DNA of 64,000 nt from Cyclobacterium jeungdonense (GTDB taxonomy: Bacteria; Bacteroidota; Bacteroidia; Cytophagales; Cyclobacteriaceae), in the NCBI RefSeq assembly GCF_010994275.1, contig NZ_WMCD01000001.1, forward strand, positions 496,001 to 560,000, given 5' to 3'. The notes under the pieces are model-generated. The model ran no database searches. It worked only from the letters and a program-made list of their open reading frames with translations, and was not told the DNA's origin. Positions 19,239-30,300 of this stretch are shown here, piece after piece. The position numbers and the translations under genes were made by a program. How positions within the stretch are numbered: the stretch's first letter is position 1; each line of letters opens with the position of its first letter.

Positions 19239-20501
19239 ATGAGAAATTTCTTCATTAGTCTACTGATAGGGAGTGGAATCTTTTTCCAACCCATCCTAGC
19301 CCAGGATTTTGAGCCCAATTACGAGGAGGCACAGGTTCCTTCATACACCCTTCCGGATCCATTACTGTTTACCAATGGTGAAAAGGTAACCGGTCCGAAA
19401 CAATGGAATAACAGAAGGCAGGAAATTTTTGAATTATTTGAAAAAGAAGTCTACGGCAAGTCGCCTGAATGGGATGGGGAACTGGAAGCCGAAGTATTGT
19501 TCGTCAATCCGGATTTTATGGATGGAAAAGCTACCCGAAAAGGAATACGTTTGCACTTAAAAAGGAACGGTCAGGACTTGCCCTTGGATTTGCTCATTTT
19601 TTATCCTAATACCCGGCAGGCAATACCCGCTTTTCTGGGTTTGAATTTTTATGGCAACCATACCCTTGCTACCGATTCTGAGGTTGCTGTCCCAACCGCC
19701 TGGATCCGAAACAATGAAGCCATGGGAAGCAGTGATAATAAAGCCTCCGAAACCGGCCGGGGTAAAAGAATCCCCAATTGGCCCTATGAAGAAATTATTT
19801 CCAGAGGATATGGTCTGGTAAGCTTGTATTACGGTGAGTTAGACCCGGATTTTGACGACGGTTTCCAAAATGGGGTGCATGGGCTATTTCCGGAGGAAAG
19901 CAGAAATGCAGCATCCTGGGGCAGTGTGGCTGGCTGGGCCTGGGGTCTTTCCCGGGTAATGGACTTCCTGGAAACCGAATCCTGGGTAAATCCGCAAAAA
20001 GTGGCCGTCCTAGGCCACAGTCGTCTCGGTAAAGCGGCACTCTGGGCAGGTGCCATGGACAAACGATTTGCCCTGGTCATTTCCAACAACTCGGGTTGCG
20101 GGGGAGCGGCGCTTTCCAGAAGGCAATACGGAGAAACAGTGGGAAGAATTAACCAGTCTTTTCCCCATTGGTTTGCGGAAAACTTCAATCAATACAACGA
20201 AAGGGAAATGGAATTACCCATTGATCAGCACCAGTTGCTAGCCCTGATTGCTCCCAGACCGGTCTATGTTGCGAGTGGGGTGGAAGATCGATGGGCAGAC
20301 CCCAAAGGAGAATTTCTATCCTGTGTAGCCGCCAGTCCCGTTTATCGACTTTTTGGCCTGGAAGGAATGCCTGTAGCCACACAGCCGGCTGTAAATCATC
20401 CGGAAATGGGGCATATTGGCTACCACGTTAGGTCAGGTGGGCATGGTTTGCTGGAATACGACTGGATGCAATACCTGGATTTTGCGGATCTTCATTTTTA
20501 G
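19239..20501 (+). CDS. Second CE15 glucuronoyl esterase-like enzyme
   Basis: The 420-residue secreted hydrolase starts at ATG 19239 with a signal peptide ending PILAQ at residue 22; a longer TTG-type start adds seven residues without support. CE15 motifs are GHSRLGK with Ser261, SGCGGAALSRRQYGET, LPIDQHQLLALIAPR, EDRWADPKGEF and a C-terminal His in RSGGHGLLEYDW. Where the canonical acid would sit, 23 residues after the Ser, there is Asn284 instead of Glu, so the acid may come from the EDRWADP loop, as reported for some bacterial CE15 enzymes. It is distinctly related to the CE15 protein at 5110. Confidence 0.9.
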   Translation: MRNFFISLLIGSGIFFQPILAQDFEPNYEEAQVPSYTLPDPLLFTNGEKVTGPKQWNNRRQEIFELFEKEVYGKSPEWDGELEAEVLFVNPDFMDGKATRKGIRLHLKRNGQDLPLDLLIFYPNTRQAIPAFLGLNFYGNHTLATDSEVAVPTAWIRNNEAMGSSDNKASETGRGKRIPNWPYEEIISRGYGLVSLYYGELDPDFDDGFQNGVHGLFPEESRNAASWGSVAGWAWGLSRVMDFLETESWVNPQKVAVLGHSRLGKAALWAGAMDKRFALVISNNSGCGGAALSRRQYGETVGRINQSFPHWFAENFNQYNEREMELPIDQHQLLALIAPRPVYVASGVEDRWADPKGEFLSCVAASPVYRLFGLEGMPVATQPAVNHPEMGHIGYHVRSGGHGLLEYDWMQYLDFADLHF

Positions 20502-21529
20502 TACCGCCAATTGGCATTGCCTGGAGGACAGGGGAGTATGGTTTGCATCATCCGTTTCTTTTTTAAATCTGTAAAATAGATGGATATTTCGTGTGATACG
20601 TGTGCAGGGCTGCTAAAGCGGTTTAGCATGTAATCGTAGCTGTAGGCCATGGTAATGCCATCCAGCAGACTGAATCCCAAAACTGCATTGATGGAATTTT
20701 GGTCTGGCAGCTCATTAAACCGGGTAATATTTCGAAAGCCAAGGCCGCCTATAAAGTTTTCTACTTGTAGTTGGGGAATGACTTCGATTTGCTGGAAAGT
20801 GCCTTGCCGTTTATAATTGAAAGATACAGAGAAAACCTTTCGGATGGGATAGGTTTTAAACATGCGGTTATCCAGGTTTCTGACATATCCTCCGTGTACC
20901 CCCCATTTAATCGGCAGGTTATTTCCAATACCGTCATCCAAAAAGCCGATGTTGGGCTGGGTGACATGGGCACTGCTAACTCCAAACCAGAAATCAGTCC
21001 CCTGAACTAACGCTCCAAAGGAAATATCCGGGTACCAGTTGCTGTCCTCTCCAGGAAGCCGGTCAATGGTAGACGGATTGATGCTGCGGGTAAGCAGGTC
21101 GATTTGGTCGCCAAAAACCAATTCCTGCAGCGTCAGGCTTCTGTTGACCACTCCAAACTGCCCTCCAAAGCGCAAGAAAGTCTCCTCATACAACTTAAGC
21201 CGGTAAGAAATAAATCCTGATAAGTCGGCGGAGCGAATTTTTAAAAAGGATTCAGTAAACTGGGAGGCAGAAAGACCGATACCTATGTTTGATTCGGTAA
21301 AGTAGGTGTCGAAATAAAAGCCCGCTGCATTAAAATCATAGCCAAATCCTGGCCATTGTTTGCGGTAATTAACCCCTGCCCGGGTGGTTTCCATGGCGCC
21401 CGTAAAAGCAGGGCTCAGGTTTAAAGGCGCGGCATAAAATTGAGTAAAGTGAAAATCCTGACCCTTAGCCTCTGCAAAAACCATTAAAAGGTACCAGCCG
21501 ATCAGGGCTGCGCTTCTTATGTACTTCAT
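20498..21529 (-). CDS. PorP/SprF-family type IX secretion outer-membrane protein
   Basis: The 343-residue protein has a signal peptide ending FAEAKGQD, then DFHFTQFYAAPLNLSPAFTGA, the family hallmark, and a series of beta-strand segments ending HEISIYFTDLKKK. PorP/SprF proteins are outer-membrane partners that help to secrete or hold large type IX substrates at the surface. Its start overlaps the stop of the SprB-like gene by four bases, the usual pairing of a giant adhesin with its SprF partner. It converges on the CE15 gene at 20501 with a four-base overlap. Confidence 0.93.
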   Translation of the reverse strand: MKYIRSAALIGWYLLMVFAEAKGQDFHFTQFYAAPLNLSPAFTGAMETTRAGVNYRKQWPGFGYDFNAAGFYFDTYFTESNIGIGLSASQFTESFLKIRSADLSGFISYRLKLYEETFLRFGGQFGVVNRSLTLQELVFGDQIDLLTRSINPSTIDRLPGEDSNWYPDISFGALVQGTDFWFGVSSAHVTQPNIGFLDDGIGNNLPIKWGVHGGYVRNLDNRMFKTYPIRKVFSVSFNYKRQGTFQQIEVIPQLQVENFIGGLGFRNITRFNELPDQNSINAVLGFSLLDGITMAYSYDYMLNRFSSPAHVSHEISIYFTDLKKKRMMQTILPCPPGNANWRY

Positions 21530-24500
21530 TCCAAAAGCATCAATGCACCGGTATCAGAAAACGTTCTGCCATCGGTAGTAGTAAAATTTATTTTATAAAT
21601 GTAATTCCCGGGAATGGCCTTTTGCCCACGATAGCTACCGTCCCATCCCTTGGAACCCAACTCCTCCGTATGAAATAGGATCTCTCCCCATTTATTCATA
21701 ATGGTAAACGACAAGGTTTCTATATAGAGAAATTTTGGAAAAAAGGAATCGTTGATCCCATCGCCATTAGGACTGAAAACGTTGGGCACTTCCAGGAAGT
21801 AATCCAGAATTTCAATTTCAAAGGTGGTGGAAGTAACGCAGCCCCAGGCATCATAGGCGGTAAGTTCCACCTGGTAAATACCTGATTCCTGATAGCGATG
21901 CAAGGGAGCCTCTTCCAGGCTGTTATTCCCATCTCCAAAATCCCAGTAATAAGAGCGGATGTTTCCACTGCTGTTATTGATAAACTGCACGTCAAAATTG
22001 ACCAGATTTTCACCGTAAGCGGGAAAGGAGGTGGAAGCATAGTCGCCATCTAGCAGGATTTGACTATTGTCTACTTCAAAACTTCGGGACTGAACACAAC
22101 CGTATCCATCTGTTACTGTGACAAAATACGTTCCCGGTTCGTCGGTTTCCATACGATACCCATCGGCGGAGACGTCCCCACTGCTCCACTGAATATCATA
22201 AGGAGCCACACCACCATCTACGTTGATGTCAAACGTTTCCCTGATTTCTCTGGGTTCGCAGCTCGCCGTGGTAGTAGATACCAGATCGATAACAATAGGA
22301 GCAGGCCGGTTTACCCGAAAGGATTGACTTACAAAACAACCGGATTGATCCGTTATTTCAACTGAGTAGGTACCGTTGGTCAAGCCTGAAATTCCGGCAC
22401 TAGTAGCGCCGTTGCTCCAATTGTAGGAGTAGGGGGGAGTACCTCCCGAAACGATCAAGTCGATGGATCCACTCTGTCCATCTTCACAGGACAGAGCATC
22501 CTGTATTTGTTCCACCACTACCAGCAAGTCCGGTTCTACGAGGTTGAATGTTCTTTCAATGGTACACCCTTTGGCATCTTCCACCACCACCCGGTATTCA
22601 CCCGGTCCTAAATTATACAGGGAGGACTGTTCCGGGCCATGATCCCATATGGCCCTTACCGGTGCTTCTCCTCCTTCCAGATTCAATAAAATGCTTCCAT
22701 CTGCAGCTCCGTGACAAGAAATCGGAACTACCTCAGGACTTATATCGTAAACCGGAAGGTCTTCAATGACCGTATCCCTGATTTGGGAACAGCCGTTGGC
22801 ATCGGTTACGGTTACCTGATAAAAGCCTGGCCCGAGACCGGTAAACTCCCTTTGGGTAGAGCCGATATTCCAACTGACCTGGTAGGGTTCCACGCCTCCC
22901 TGGATATCCACGGAAAGATTAGCATCATTGGCATTATAACAAGAAATCGGTGTTTGATTAAGCGTAAGCTGAAGTGCAGCATCTGGCTGTAAGATGTTAA
23001 TTTGAGCGATTCCTGCGCTACATCCATTGGCATCAGTCACCGTTAACGAATAGCTACCAGCCGGAATGGAATCCAGGTTTTGCGTAGTCGATTCGATAAC
23101 TGCCCCATCCCGACGCCATTCGTAGACATAGGAATCAGGTATACCGCCACTTACTGCGATATCGATGGACCCCGTAGCTTCGCCAAAACATAAAACATCC
23201 ACCTGGTCAATTAAATCCACGGTTAACGCTTCGGGCTGGTTGAGCACAAACTCGTTCCGAACTTCACATCCGTTTTGATCCATGATAGTCACCTGATAGA
23301 CGCCTGCAGCCAGATTATCCAAGGAAGGTTGGTTGGAGCTAAAACCATTCGGACCGGTCCAGCTGATGGCCATAGGGCCCACCCCTCCAGTAAGGTTTAA
23401 ATTGATAAAGCCTTCTTTTCCACCATTACATTGGATGCCAAAACCATTAAAATCAGACACTTCCTCGGAAAGGGCTAACATTTCCGGTTCGTTCAAGTCC
23501 ACAGTCTCCGAAAGGGTACACCCGTATTCATCGGAAACTGTAACCTGATAAGAACCCGGCCCCAGATCAGTTATGACTGCCTGATCGGAGGAGAAGCCGT
23601 TAGGGCCAGTCCAGGAGAAATCATAATTTCCGGAACCACCCGTGACAAGTAGCTCAATAAACCCATCTCCAGCACCAAAGCAACTGATATTGAATCCATT
23701 GTAATCTGAAACATCTATGGATTCGATTTGCACTCCATCTTCCGGTTGGGTGATTTCCAATTCGGTTATTTCTACCTGGCAACCATTTCCATCGGTTACC
23801 CGAACGCGATATACCCCGGCGGGCAGGTTTTCCACGATCCAGGTAGTGTCCGGGTTGGCAAGCGCCTCCCGGGTAATGGTTCCATCAGTATTTTCAAGGG
23901 TAAACCGGTATGGGCCGGTGGATGCCCGGCCTAAGCTTACACCAAGCCTGCCTGTTTCCTGACCAAAACAAGCTACGTCAATCTTTTCGTCAGCTAATTC
24001 TACTATTTCCAGTTCCTCCGGCTCCAACAGGTTGTAACTGTTGCTAAGCTGGCAACCATTTTGATCGGTAATGGAGACTTCATACAGGCCTGCTACCAGA
24101 TTTTCCAAAGCGGGTTCGCTGGAAACAAAGCCATCCGGTCCGGTCCAATTTATGGACAAGGGAGCCGCCCCTCCCGATATAGAAAGCGTAATGAATCCCT
24201 GATCTCCACCATGGCATTGAATTCCAAAACCGTTGAAATCAGAAACGTCATCCGTTGCCATCAAGGGGTCAGGCTCGGTCAATTCAAACGTTTCGGTAAG
24301 TGAACAGCCGGAATCGTCGGAAACAAGCAATTCATAGCTGCCGGGAGCCAAACCAGCAATGACATTGCTTTCTGAAGTAAAGCCATTCGGTCCGGTCCAT
24401 GAGTAATTCAGATCACCCTGTGCGCCCACTACTTCCAGGGAAATGGATCCATCATTGGCACCGGAACAGGAAATTTCAAATCCGTTAAAATCAGAGACCA

Positions 24501-27249
24501 TTACATCGCTCAACTCCAGTCCGGTGGTCGGTTGGATGATGGGAATGTCTTCGACGATATCGGTGCAGCCATTGCTATTTCGAACACGAACCCAATAATC
24601 GCCGGCTTCTAAGTTAGTGAATTCGTATATTTCGCCGTTAAATTCGCTGATGGTCCGTATCGGATCGACTTCTCCCACCAGTCCCAGTTCAAGATCAAAA
24701 GGAGGTAGGGTAGGAAGTAAGCCTATTGTCAAAGCTCCGGTATCCTCCCCAAAGCAGGTGATATTTTGCCTTTCATCTGAATTTTCACTTATGATTAGTG
24801 GTGCGGGCTGATCCAGGTAATAATCGGCTTGTGCGAAGCAGCCATTTTCGTCGGTGACGATCAAAGAATAAACTCCAGGCCCGAGGTTATCAATGGTAGG
24901 ACCGGCGGCGGTAAATCCATCCGGACCGGTCCAATCAAAGGTGTAATTACCCGTTCCCCCGCTTGGAAGGGAAGTAATCCTTCCATCTTCACTGCCGTTG
25001 CAACTGATTTGGTAGTCATTGTACTGAGGAATATCTACACTTAGCGTAAGCGGGGGAGGAGCGATCATTTCTACCGAACCAATGGTGGCCGAGCAGTTGT
25101 TCTCATCGGTAACTAAAAACTGATATTGGCCAGGTGACAAATCGTAAATATCCTTTTCCGTGGATTCAAAGCCATCTGGTCCGGTCCACAGGTACTCCAA
25201 TTCCCCTTCACCTCCCGTTATGGTCAATTCAATGCTTCCATCGGTGGCGGTGGCACAGGAAACAGCGAAGCCGCTGTAATCCGAGATCAGGGGCTCTTCT
25301 ATAACCAGGCCTGTGGCTGGCTGCTCTATCAAAATACCATCGATATCAAATGTACATCCATTGGAGTCGGTTACCCGGATTCGGTATTCCCCAGCCGGAA
25401 GGTCTGTAAAATATACCGGGCTAAAGCCCAGGGAAACGATGGGAGCTGCCTTAATGCCCGTAGTGGCCCCATCTTTAAAAGCTTCAAAGAAATACGGGGA
25501 AATGGTAGGTCCATCTACCTCTACGACGATGGTACCGCTTTCTTCTCCAAAACACCGAACATTTTCCCTCAAGTCAGTTCGTTCAAAAATAGAAAGGGGA
25601 TCCGGTTCTGAAATACTGAAGTTTTCGGCAAGAAAACATCCGTTGGCATCTGTTAGCAAAATGGCATAGTCACCGGCGGGGATTCCCTGACGCTGGAAAG
25701 ATCCTTCCCCTACTTGTTCTGGTAAAGGGGTGAGCCCCGAAGCATCCGGGGCATTCAGGTCGGCAAAATTCCCTTCGTACCAGTTTACTGTGTAGGCTTC
25801 AGTTCCTCCAGTAGGCGATATGGATAAAAGCCCGTCTCCGGCTCCATGGCAGGAAATGTCATTGGAAACAGCACCTAATTCAAGAGGTTCCGGCCCTTCC
25901 ACAATATAGATTGGAGTAACGAAGGCACATACCAGGGGATCTGCATCTGGGATTTCAAACCGCCTTACGCTTTCGGTAATTTCAGCATAATACCTCCCTG
26001 CCGGCAGACCGGAAAGCACGCTTTCCATGCCCACAATTTCTCCTGTCTCTTCGATCGGGCTGTTTGTCCCAGTGCCTAGTTCGTCACCTGCGGAGTTATA
26101 CCACTGTATGGAATAATCCCTTGCTGCTTCGATGGGACTTCCATCAAAAGGTTGGGACCAGCCTCCGCTTATAGAAAGGTCTATCTGACCGTCACTGGCT
26201 CCAAAACAGGATGGGTCGAGAATTCTTTCCGCTACTGCTATGGGATCTGGCAGAACGATTTCAAATTCCTGGGTTCCCATACAACCAAAGTTATCGGTGA
26301 CTTCAATATAATACCTTCCTGCGCTGAGATTGTCTGCATTCACTATGACGTAGTCATCTGCAAGGCTGACAATATCGTAGACTTCCGTAACAAGTGTGCC
26401 GTTCTCTCGGTAAATACCAAAGAAATTCAGCGGCACCTCCGCATTGTAGATTATATATTCCACCACGCCTCCCGGATCGCCGGCGCACAAGGGTCCGGAT
26501 ACATTAATATCAAAATTCAATGAATACGCCTCTCCAATTGGACCGGCCTCTCGTTCGAAGGTCCTGCCCAAATTGTCTTCCACCCGAATTTTGTAGGCGG
26601 AGTTTCGGTCAAGTTCCAAATCGATGCCCCCGAACGTGGCCGAGGCACTTCCCTGACCTGGAAAATTGCTATCAAATACGATTTCGTCTATTACCTCACC
26701 TGTTAGGGTAGAAAGCGTAAAGGTAAATGGAAATGATTCGGAACGAATACTAGGCTCGGGTCGGTATGCCCTGACGGTTAGTGAAATGGTGCCCAGGCAG
26801 GTGTTTTCTGAATAACTGGTTTGAGTCAATGGAGGTATTACCAGTACCGTTAATTCAAAATCTGCCTGATCGGCCCCATCGCTTACCCGAACATTCACCG
26901 AGATTTCCTCTCCTGCGGCGGCCCATTCATCATCGTACTCGATGGTTCGGATAATGGAATTTTCGGAACGGTTGTATCCGGTTCCGTCTAGCACCTGTAT
27001 AATTAAATCATCGGGATCGCCATCGTAATCGATGGAAAGCATGTCCAGGGTAATCTCCTTTGTTTCGTCGTAATAGATGCTCACATCCTCCTGCCCGGTG
27101 ATGGTAATGGGAGCGAAGAAATTCCAGCCGTTCCCATTGGATTGAAAGATAGATAAGCCTACCATCAGCGAAGCCATCACCCACATACTTCCCTTTAATT
27201 TTGGCCTAAAAAAGATCCTTCTAAAAAAATGATACACGATAAAAAACAA
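21526..27249 (-). CDS. Giant SprB-repeat adhesin with type IX secretion C-terminal domain
   Basis: The 1907-residue surface protein has a hydrophobic export segment near residues 21-40. The main body holds about 15 clear and one decayed SprB-type repeats, each opening with a C-x-G-x-x-x-G motif (such as ISCHGAADGSI), often WTGPNGFSS, and closing PGSYQVTVTDENGC. A PKD domain (YYWDFGDGNNSLEEAP) precedes the C-terminal VPNVFSPNGDGINDSFFP / WDGSYRGQ / GNYIYKINF module, the gliding-type (CHU_C) sorting domain. Such proteins are secreted by the type IX system and act in gliding or adhesion. The linked PorP/SprF gene overlaps by four bases. Confidence 0.93.
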   Translation of the reverse strand: MFFIVYHFFRRIFFRPKLKGSMWVMASLMVGLSIFQSNGNGWNFFAPITITGQEDVSIYYDETKEITLDMLSIDYDGDPDDLIIQVLDGTGYNRSENSIIRTIEYDDEWAAAGEEISVNVRVSDGADQADFELTVLVIPPLTQTSYSENTCLGTISLTVRAYRPEPSIRSESFPFTFTLSTLTGEVIDEIVFDSNFPGQGSASATFGGIDLELDRNSAYKIRVEDNLGRTFEREAGPIGEAYSLNFDINVSGPLCAGDPGGVVEYIIYNAEVPLNFFGIYRENGTLVTEVYDIVSLADDYVIVNADNLSAGRYYIEVTDNFGCMGTQEFEIVLPDPIAVAERILDPSCFGASDGQIDLSISGGWSQPFDGSPIEAARDYSIQWYNSAGDELGTGTNSPIEETGEIVGMESVLSGLPAGRYYAEITESVRRFEIPDADPLVCAFVTPIYIVEGPEPLELGAVSNDISCHGAGDGLLSISPTGGTEAYTVNWYEGNFADLNAPDASGLTPLPEQVGEGSFQRQGIPAGDYAILLTDANGCFLAENFSISEPDPLSIFERTDLRENVRCFGEESGTIVVEVDGPTISPYFFEAFKDGATTGIKAAPIVSLGFSPVYFTDLPAGEYRIRVTDSNGCTFDIDGILIEQPATGLVIEEPLISDYSGFAVSCATATDGSIELTITGGEGELEYLWTGPDGFESTEKDIYDLSPGQYQFLVTDENNCSATIGSVEMIAPPPLTLSVDIPQYNDYQISCNGSEDGRITSLPSGGTGNYTFDWTGPDGFTAAGPTIDNLGPGVYSLIVTDENGCFAQADYYLDQPAPLIISENSDERQNITCFGEDTGALTIGLLPTLPPFDLELGLVGEVDPIRTISEFNGEIYEFTNLEAGDYWVRVRNSNGCTDIVEDIPIIQPTTGLELSDVMVSDFNGFEISCSGANDGSISLEVVGAQGDLNYSWTGPNGFTSESNVIAGLAPGSYELLVSDDSGCSLTETFELTEPDPLMATDDVSDFNGFGIQCHGGDQGFITLSISGGAAPLSINWTGPDGFVSSEPALENLVAGLYEVSITDQNGCQLSNSYNLLEPEELEIVELADEKIDVACFGQETGRLGVSLGRASTGPYRFTLENTDGTITREALANPDTTWIVENLPAGVYRVRVTDGNGCQVEITELEITQPEDGVQIESIDVSDYNGFNISCFGAGDGFIELLVTGGSGNYDFSWTGPNGFSSDQAVITDLGPGSYQVTVSDEYGCTLSETVDLNEPEMLALSEEVSDFNGFGIQCNGGKEGFINLNLTGGVGPMAISWTGPNGFSSNQPSLDNLAAGVYQVTIMDQNGCEVRNEFVLNQPEALTVDLIDQVDVLCFGEATGSIDIAVSGGIPDSYVYEWRRDGAVIESTTQNLDSIPAGSYSLTVTDANGCSAGIAQINILQPDAALQLTLNQTPISCYNANDANLSVDIQGGVEPYQVSWNIGSTQREFTGLGPGFYQVTVTDANGCSQIRDTVIEDLPVYDISPEVVPISCHGAADGSILLNLEGGEAPVRAIWDHGPEQSSLYNLGPGEYRVVVEDAKGCTIERTFNLVEPDLLVVVEQIQDALSCEDGQSGSIDLIVSGGTPPYSYNWSNGATSAGISGLTNGTYSVEITDQSGCFVSQSFRVNRPAPIVIDLVSTTTASCEPREIRETFDINVDGGVAPYDIQWSSGDVSADGYRMETDEPGTYFVTVTDGYGCVQSRSFEVDNSQILLDGDYASTSFPAYGENLVNFDVQFINNSSGNIRSYYWDFGDGNNSLEEAPLHRYQESGIYQVELTAYDAWGCVTSTTFEIEILDYFLEVPNVFSPNGDGINDSFFPKFLYIETLSFTIMNKWGEILFHTEELGSKGWDGSYRGQKAIPGNYIYKINFTTTDGRTFSDTGALMLLE
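23200..25565 (-). repeat. Three tandem copies of a three-repeat SprB module
   Basis: Inside the adhesin gene the 85-residue repeats form a higher-order unit of about 790 bases (about 263 residues), present three times: roughly 24770-25565, 23975-24770 and 23200-23975. Each unit opens with a CFGxxxG-type repeat (VRCFGEESG, ITCFGEDTG, VACFGQETG). Two further repeats follow: VSC.../ISCNGSEDG in the first unit, and ISCSGANDG/IQCHGGDQG and ISCFGAGDG/IQCNGGKEG in the other two. Copies two and three are most alike. Confidence 0.75.
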
Positions 27250-27351
27250 ATTTAATAATTAGAAATACATATTAGTGAGTATAACTACATCTGGAATCAA
27301 AATTAAGCAATTGTACCAGAATTTTGCCTACACGGCCTGTTTTTTATCCAT

Positions 27352-30300
27352 TTATTTTAGAATAAAAGCAAATAAGTCCCTGATTTGCTGTTCGTTTAAG
27401 GTTTCCAGAAGGCGCTCTGGCATGACGGAAACCTGCTGAATCTCCATGGACTGGATATCATTCCCGGAAAGGAATTCCCCTTTCCCTCCCAAAGGCGGAA
27501 CCAGGTACTTGGTTTCTCCTTCGTCTTTCTCCAGCTTCCCCCAAATTGTTCTTCCATCTTTTGTCCTAACCTCCATGGTTTCGTAGCCTTCCCGTATGGC
27601 TGCATTGGGATCAACGGCGTGGAGCAACCAGTAATCCAAATCACTACGGTCATATCCCGTCAAATCCGGCCCTATAGTGCCTCCTCCACCGTCCATTCGG
27701 TGGCAACTGCCGCAATTTTGAGCGAAAACCTGCTTTCCGGAAATAGCATTTCCTTCCCCGGATTTCACAATGGATTTGTATTTGGAAATAGCTTCGTTTT
27801 TTTCATCGGATGTCATCAATTGGGTCTCCGGCCAGATCTGCTTCGTTTTTTGACGGACAGCGTCGTCTTCCAACAAGTAGAAATGCCGGGCCAAAGAATA
27901 GGGTACGTCCTCTTTGTGGATCACTTTGGTTTCTATAATTTCCTCAAAAAATGCCTTGGCCCATTCCGGCCTGCTGCTAAACAGCCGGATGGCTTCCTCC
28001 CGAACGTAGGCATCGGCCCGAATTCCGGGATAAATGGAGGCCATTGTTTTACCGATTTCCAGATTGTCAAATTTCTTTAATGCATGAATGGCTGCCTGCT
28101 TCAAGGATCCCGGGCTGGCACCGGATCCAATAAGATCAATTAATGCCGGCAGGGCGGCCGCTGGCTGAAGTTCTCCCAACAAATGAACCATATTTAGTCG
28201 GGCGTTTAGCGGCTGCTCTGTGTCGCCGATTAGTTCAATGGCCTTGTCCAGGTTCGTAAAATCACCCGATCTTAAAGCCAATTCGAAAGGTTGGGTATCC
28301 TTTTCTTTTTCAGACACTTTATCCAAGAGGGGTTTGGGAAGGTTAATTAAATCCCTGCCTACCAGACCTTCGTAAAAACCGGCCACCAATACCTGATCGA
28401 ACGACTCATCAGGAGAAAGCGAAAGTAGTTCGGTAGCAGCATCGTATTGATCCGCCCGAATCAAACGCTGCATCATACGCCCGGCCAAATGAGTCTTGCT
28501 TATGGGACTTTCCCAGATTTGAGGGTCTTCCCAAAAGTCCAAAACCAGGGGTAAATCACCGGCAACCTTGGATTCCAGCCCCCACCAAACCAACAAGGGT
28601 ATATCCGGATCTTCCGCATCCGGGTTTGATAGAAGCAAGGCTTTCAATAAAGGAAGAGCTTGCTCCGTCGGCAACCTTTTGGCTGTGGAGGCGATTTGCC
28701 CGCTCACTTCTGCATCTTCCTCATGTTCCGTCGTTTCAATCATTGCTTCTAGCACCGGGGAGCTTACTGCGTTTTCGTCTCCTGCCAGTCGGTAGGTCCA
28801 CATTCGTACGGTGGGATCTTTATGGTTCAAGGCTTTAATAATAAAGGCCTCATCAAAACCTTGGGACAAATGAATTGCCCATAAGGCCTCCAAGGCATGC
28901 TGCGGGTTTTCAGATTCAAACAATGAATGCAACGCCGGCAGGGCTGCCGGATCTTTTCGGTCCGCAAATTGCCTCAATGCCTGTTGGCGAAACCATTTGT
29001 TGGTATGTTTTAATAATTCGGTGAGTTCCTCCAAATCAGCTCTGGCCAAATCAAAGGATTCTTTAGTTGGAGATGCGTCCTTCGGTAAAATGCGGTATAT
29101 CCTGCCGCTGCTCTTGTGCCAGGTATCCCTGGGATCCACATGGGAAAGCCTGCTGTCATACCAGTCGGCAAGGTAAACGGCCCCATCCGGACCGGTTTTG
29201 ATATCCACCGGACGAAACCATTGGTCCGTGGTTTCCACCAGCATCTTCTCATCCTGGGTCGAAAAGGAAGAACCCGTTGGCTGGAAGGCGGTCAGTTGGA
29301 CATAATTTTGAAGGGGATTAAGTGCCATCATTTTATTTTGGTAAGCTGCCGGTAAAAGATCCGCTTCGTAGATCATCACGGCATGGGTAAACCGCTTTTT
29401 CTCGCCATCTAAAGGCATATTAGGAAGGTGGCCAAAAGCATAGGGATTGGTCAACGCCCCGTGTTTGCCCCAGCTTTTCACATAGTATCCGCCTTGCTTG
29501 TAGTAAGGGCCGCGGCCATAACCATTGGAACCTGAAAAGATCCGGCCTTTCCGATCAAATTCCAGGTAAAAGGGGTTGTTTCCTCCTCCTTCCGCAAACA
29601 GTTCAAAGGTTTTGTTTTCCGGCTGGTACCTCCAGATGGCCTGTCCCTGAAAGGAAACGGGATCACTGTTTTCTGACTTGATGTTAGCAGTCGTGGTACT
29701 TCCCTGAACTCCGTAAAGCCAGCCGTCCGGTCCCCATTGCAGGCTGTTGGCAATGGCATGGGTATCCTCCAGACCAAACCCTTCCAGATGAACCTCCGGC
29801 TCTGCATCGGGTTTACCGTCTCCATCCGGGTCCGGATATGCCAGTAGGTAAGGTGGGTTTAAAACCCAAATCCGATCCCTGCCCAATGCCACCGAACTTG
29901 CGATATTTAAACCTTCAATGGCGTCAAAGGCATGCGAAAACGTTCCATCGCCCTCCTTGTCCTCAAAGACAGAAATGACATCCGCTCCTTTTGCTCCTGC
30001 CGGTGGTGCTTCCGGTACCCGATCAAATTTTACCCGAGTGTGGTTGTCTATGGAAGTAATTTTTAACCCTTCCGGATAAGGGTATTGTTGGTATTGCACC
30101 ACCCATAGCCTGCCTTGCTGGTCAAAACTCATGTGGATCGGTTGGACTATGTCCGGTTCGCTCAGAACCAACTCCAGTTTTAAATCCTCGGGCAATCGAA
30201 AGGCCTGAATCGATTTTTCAGGATCCGTTGGACGCGAATCCGGATCGGTCAGGTCTCCTCTGCCTTCAAAATTTTCCATGTATTGGGCCACATCCTCGTT

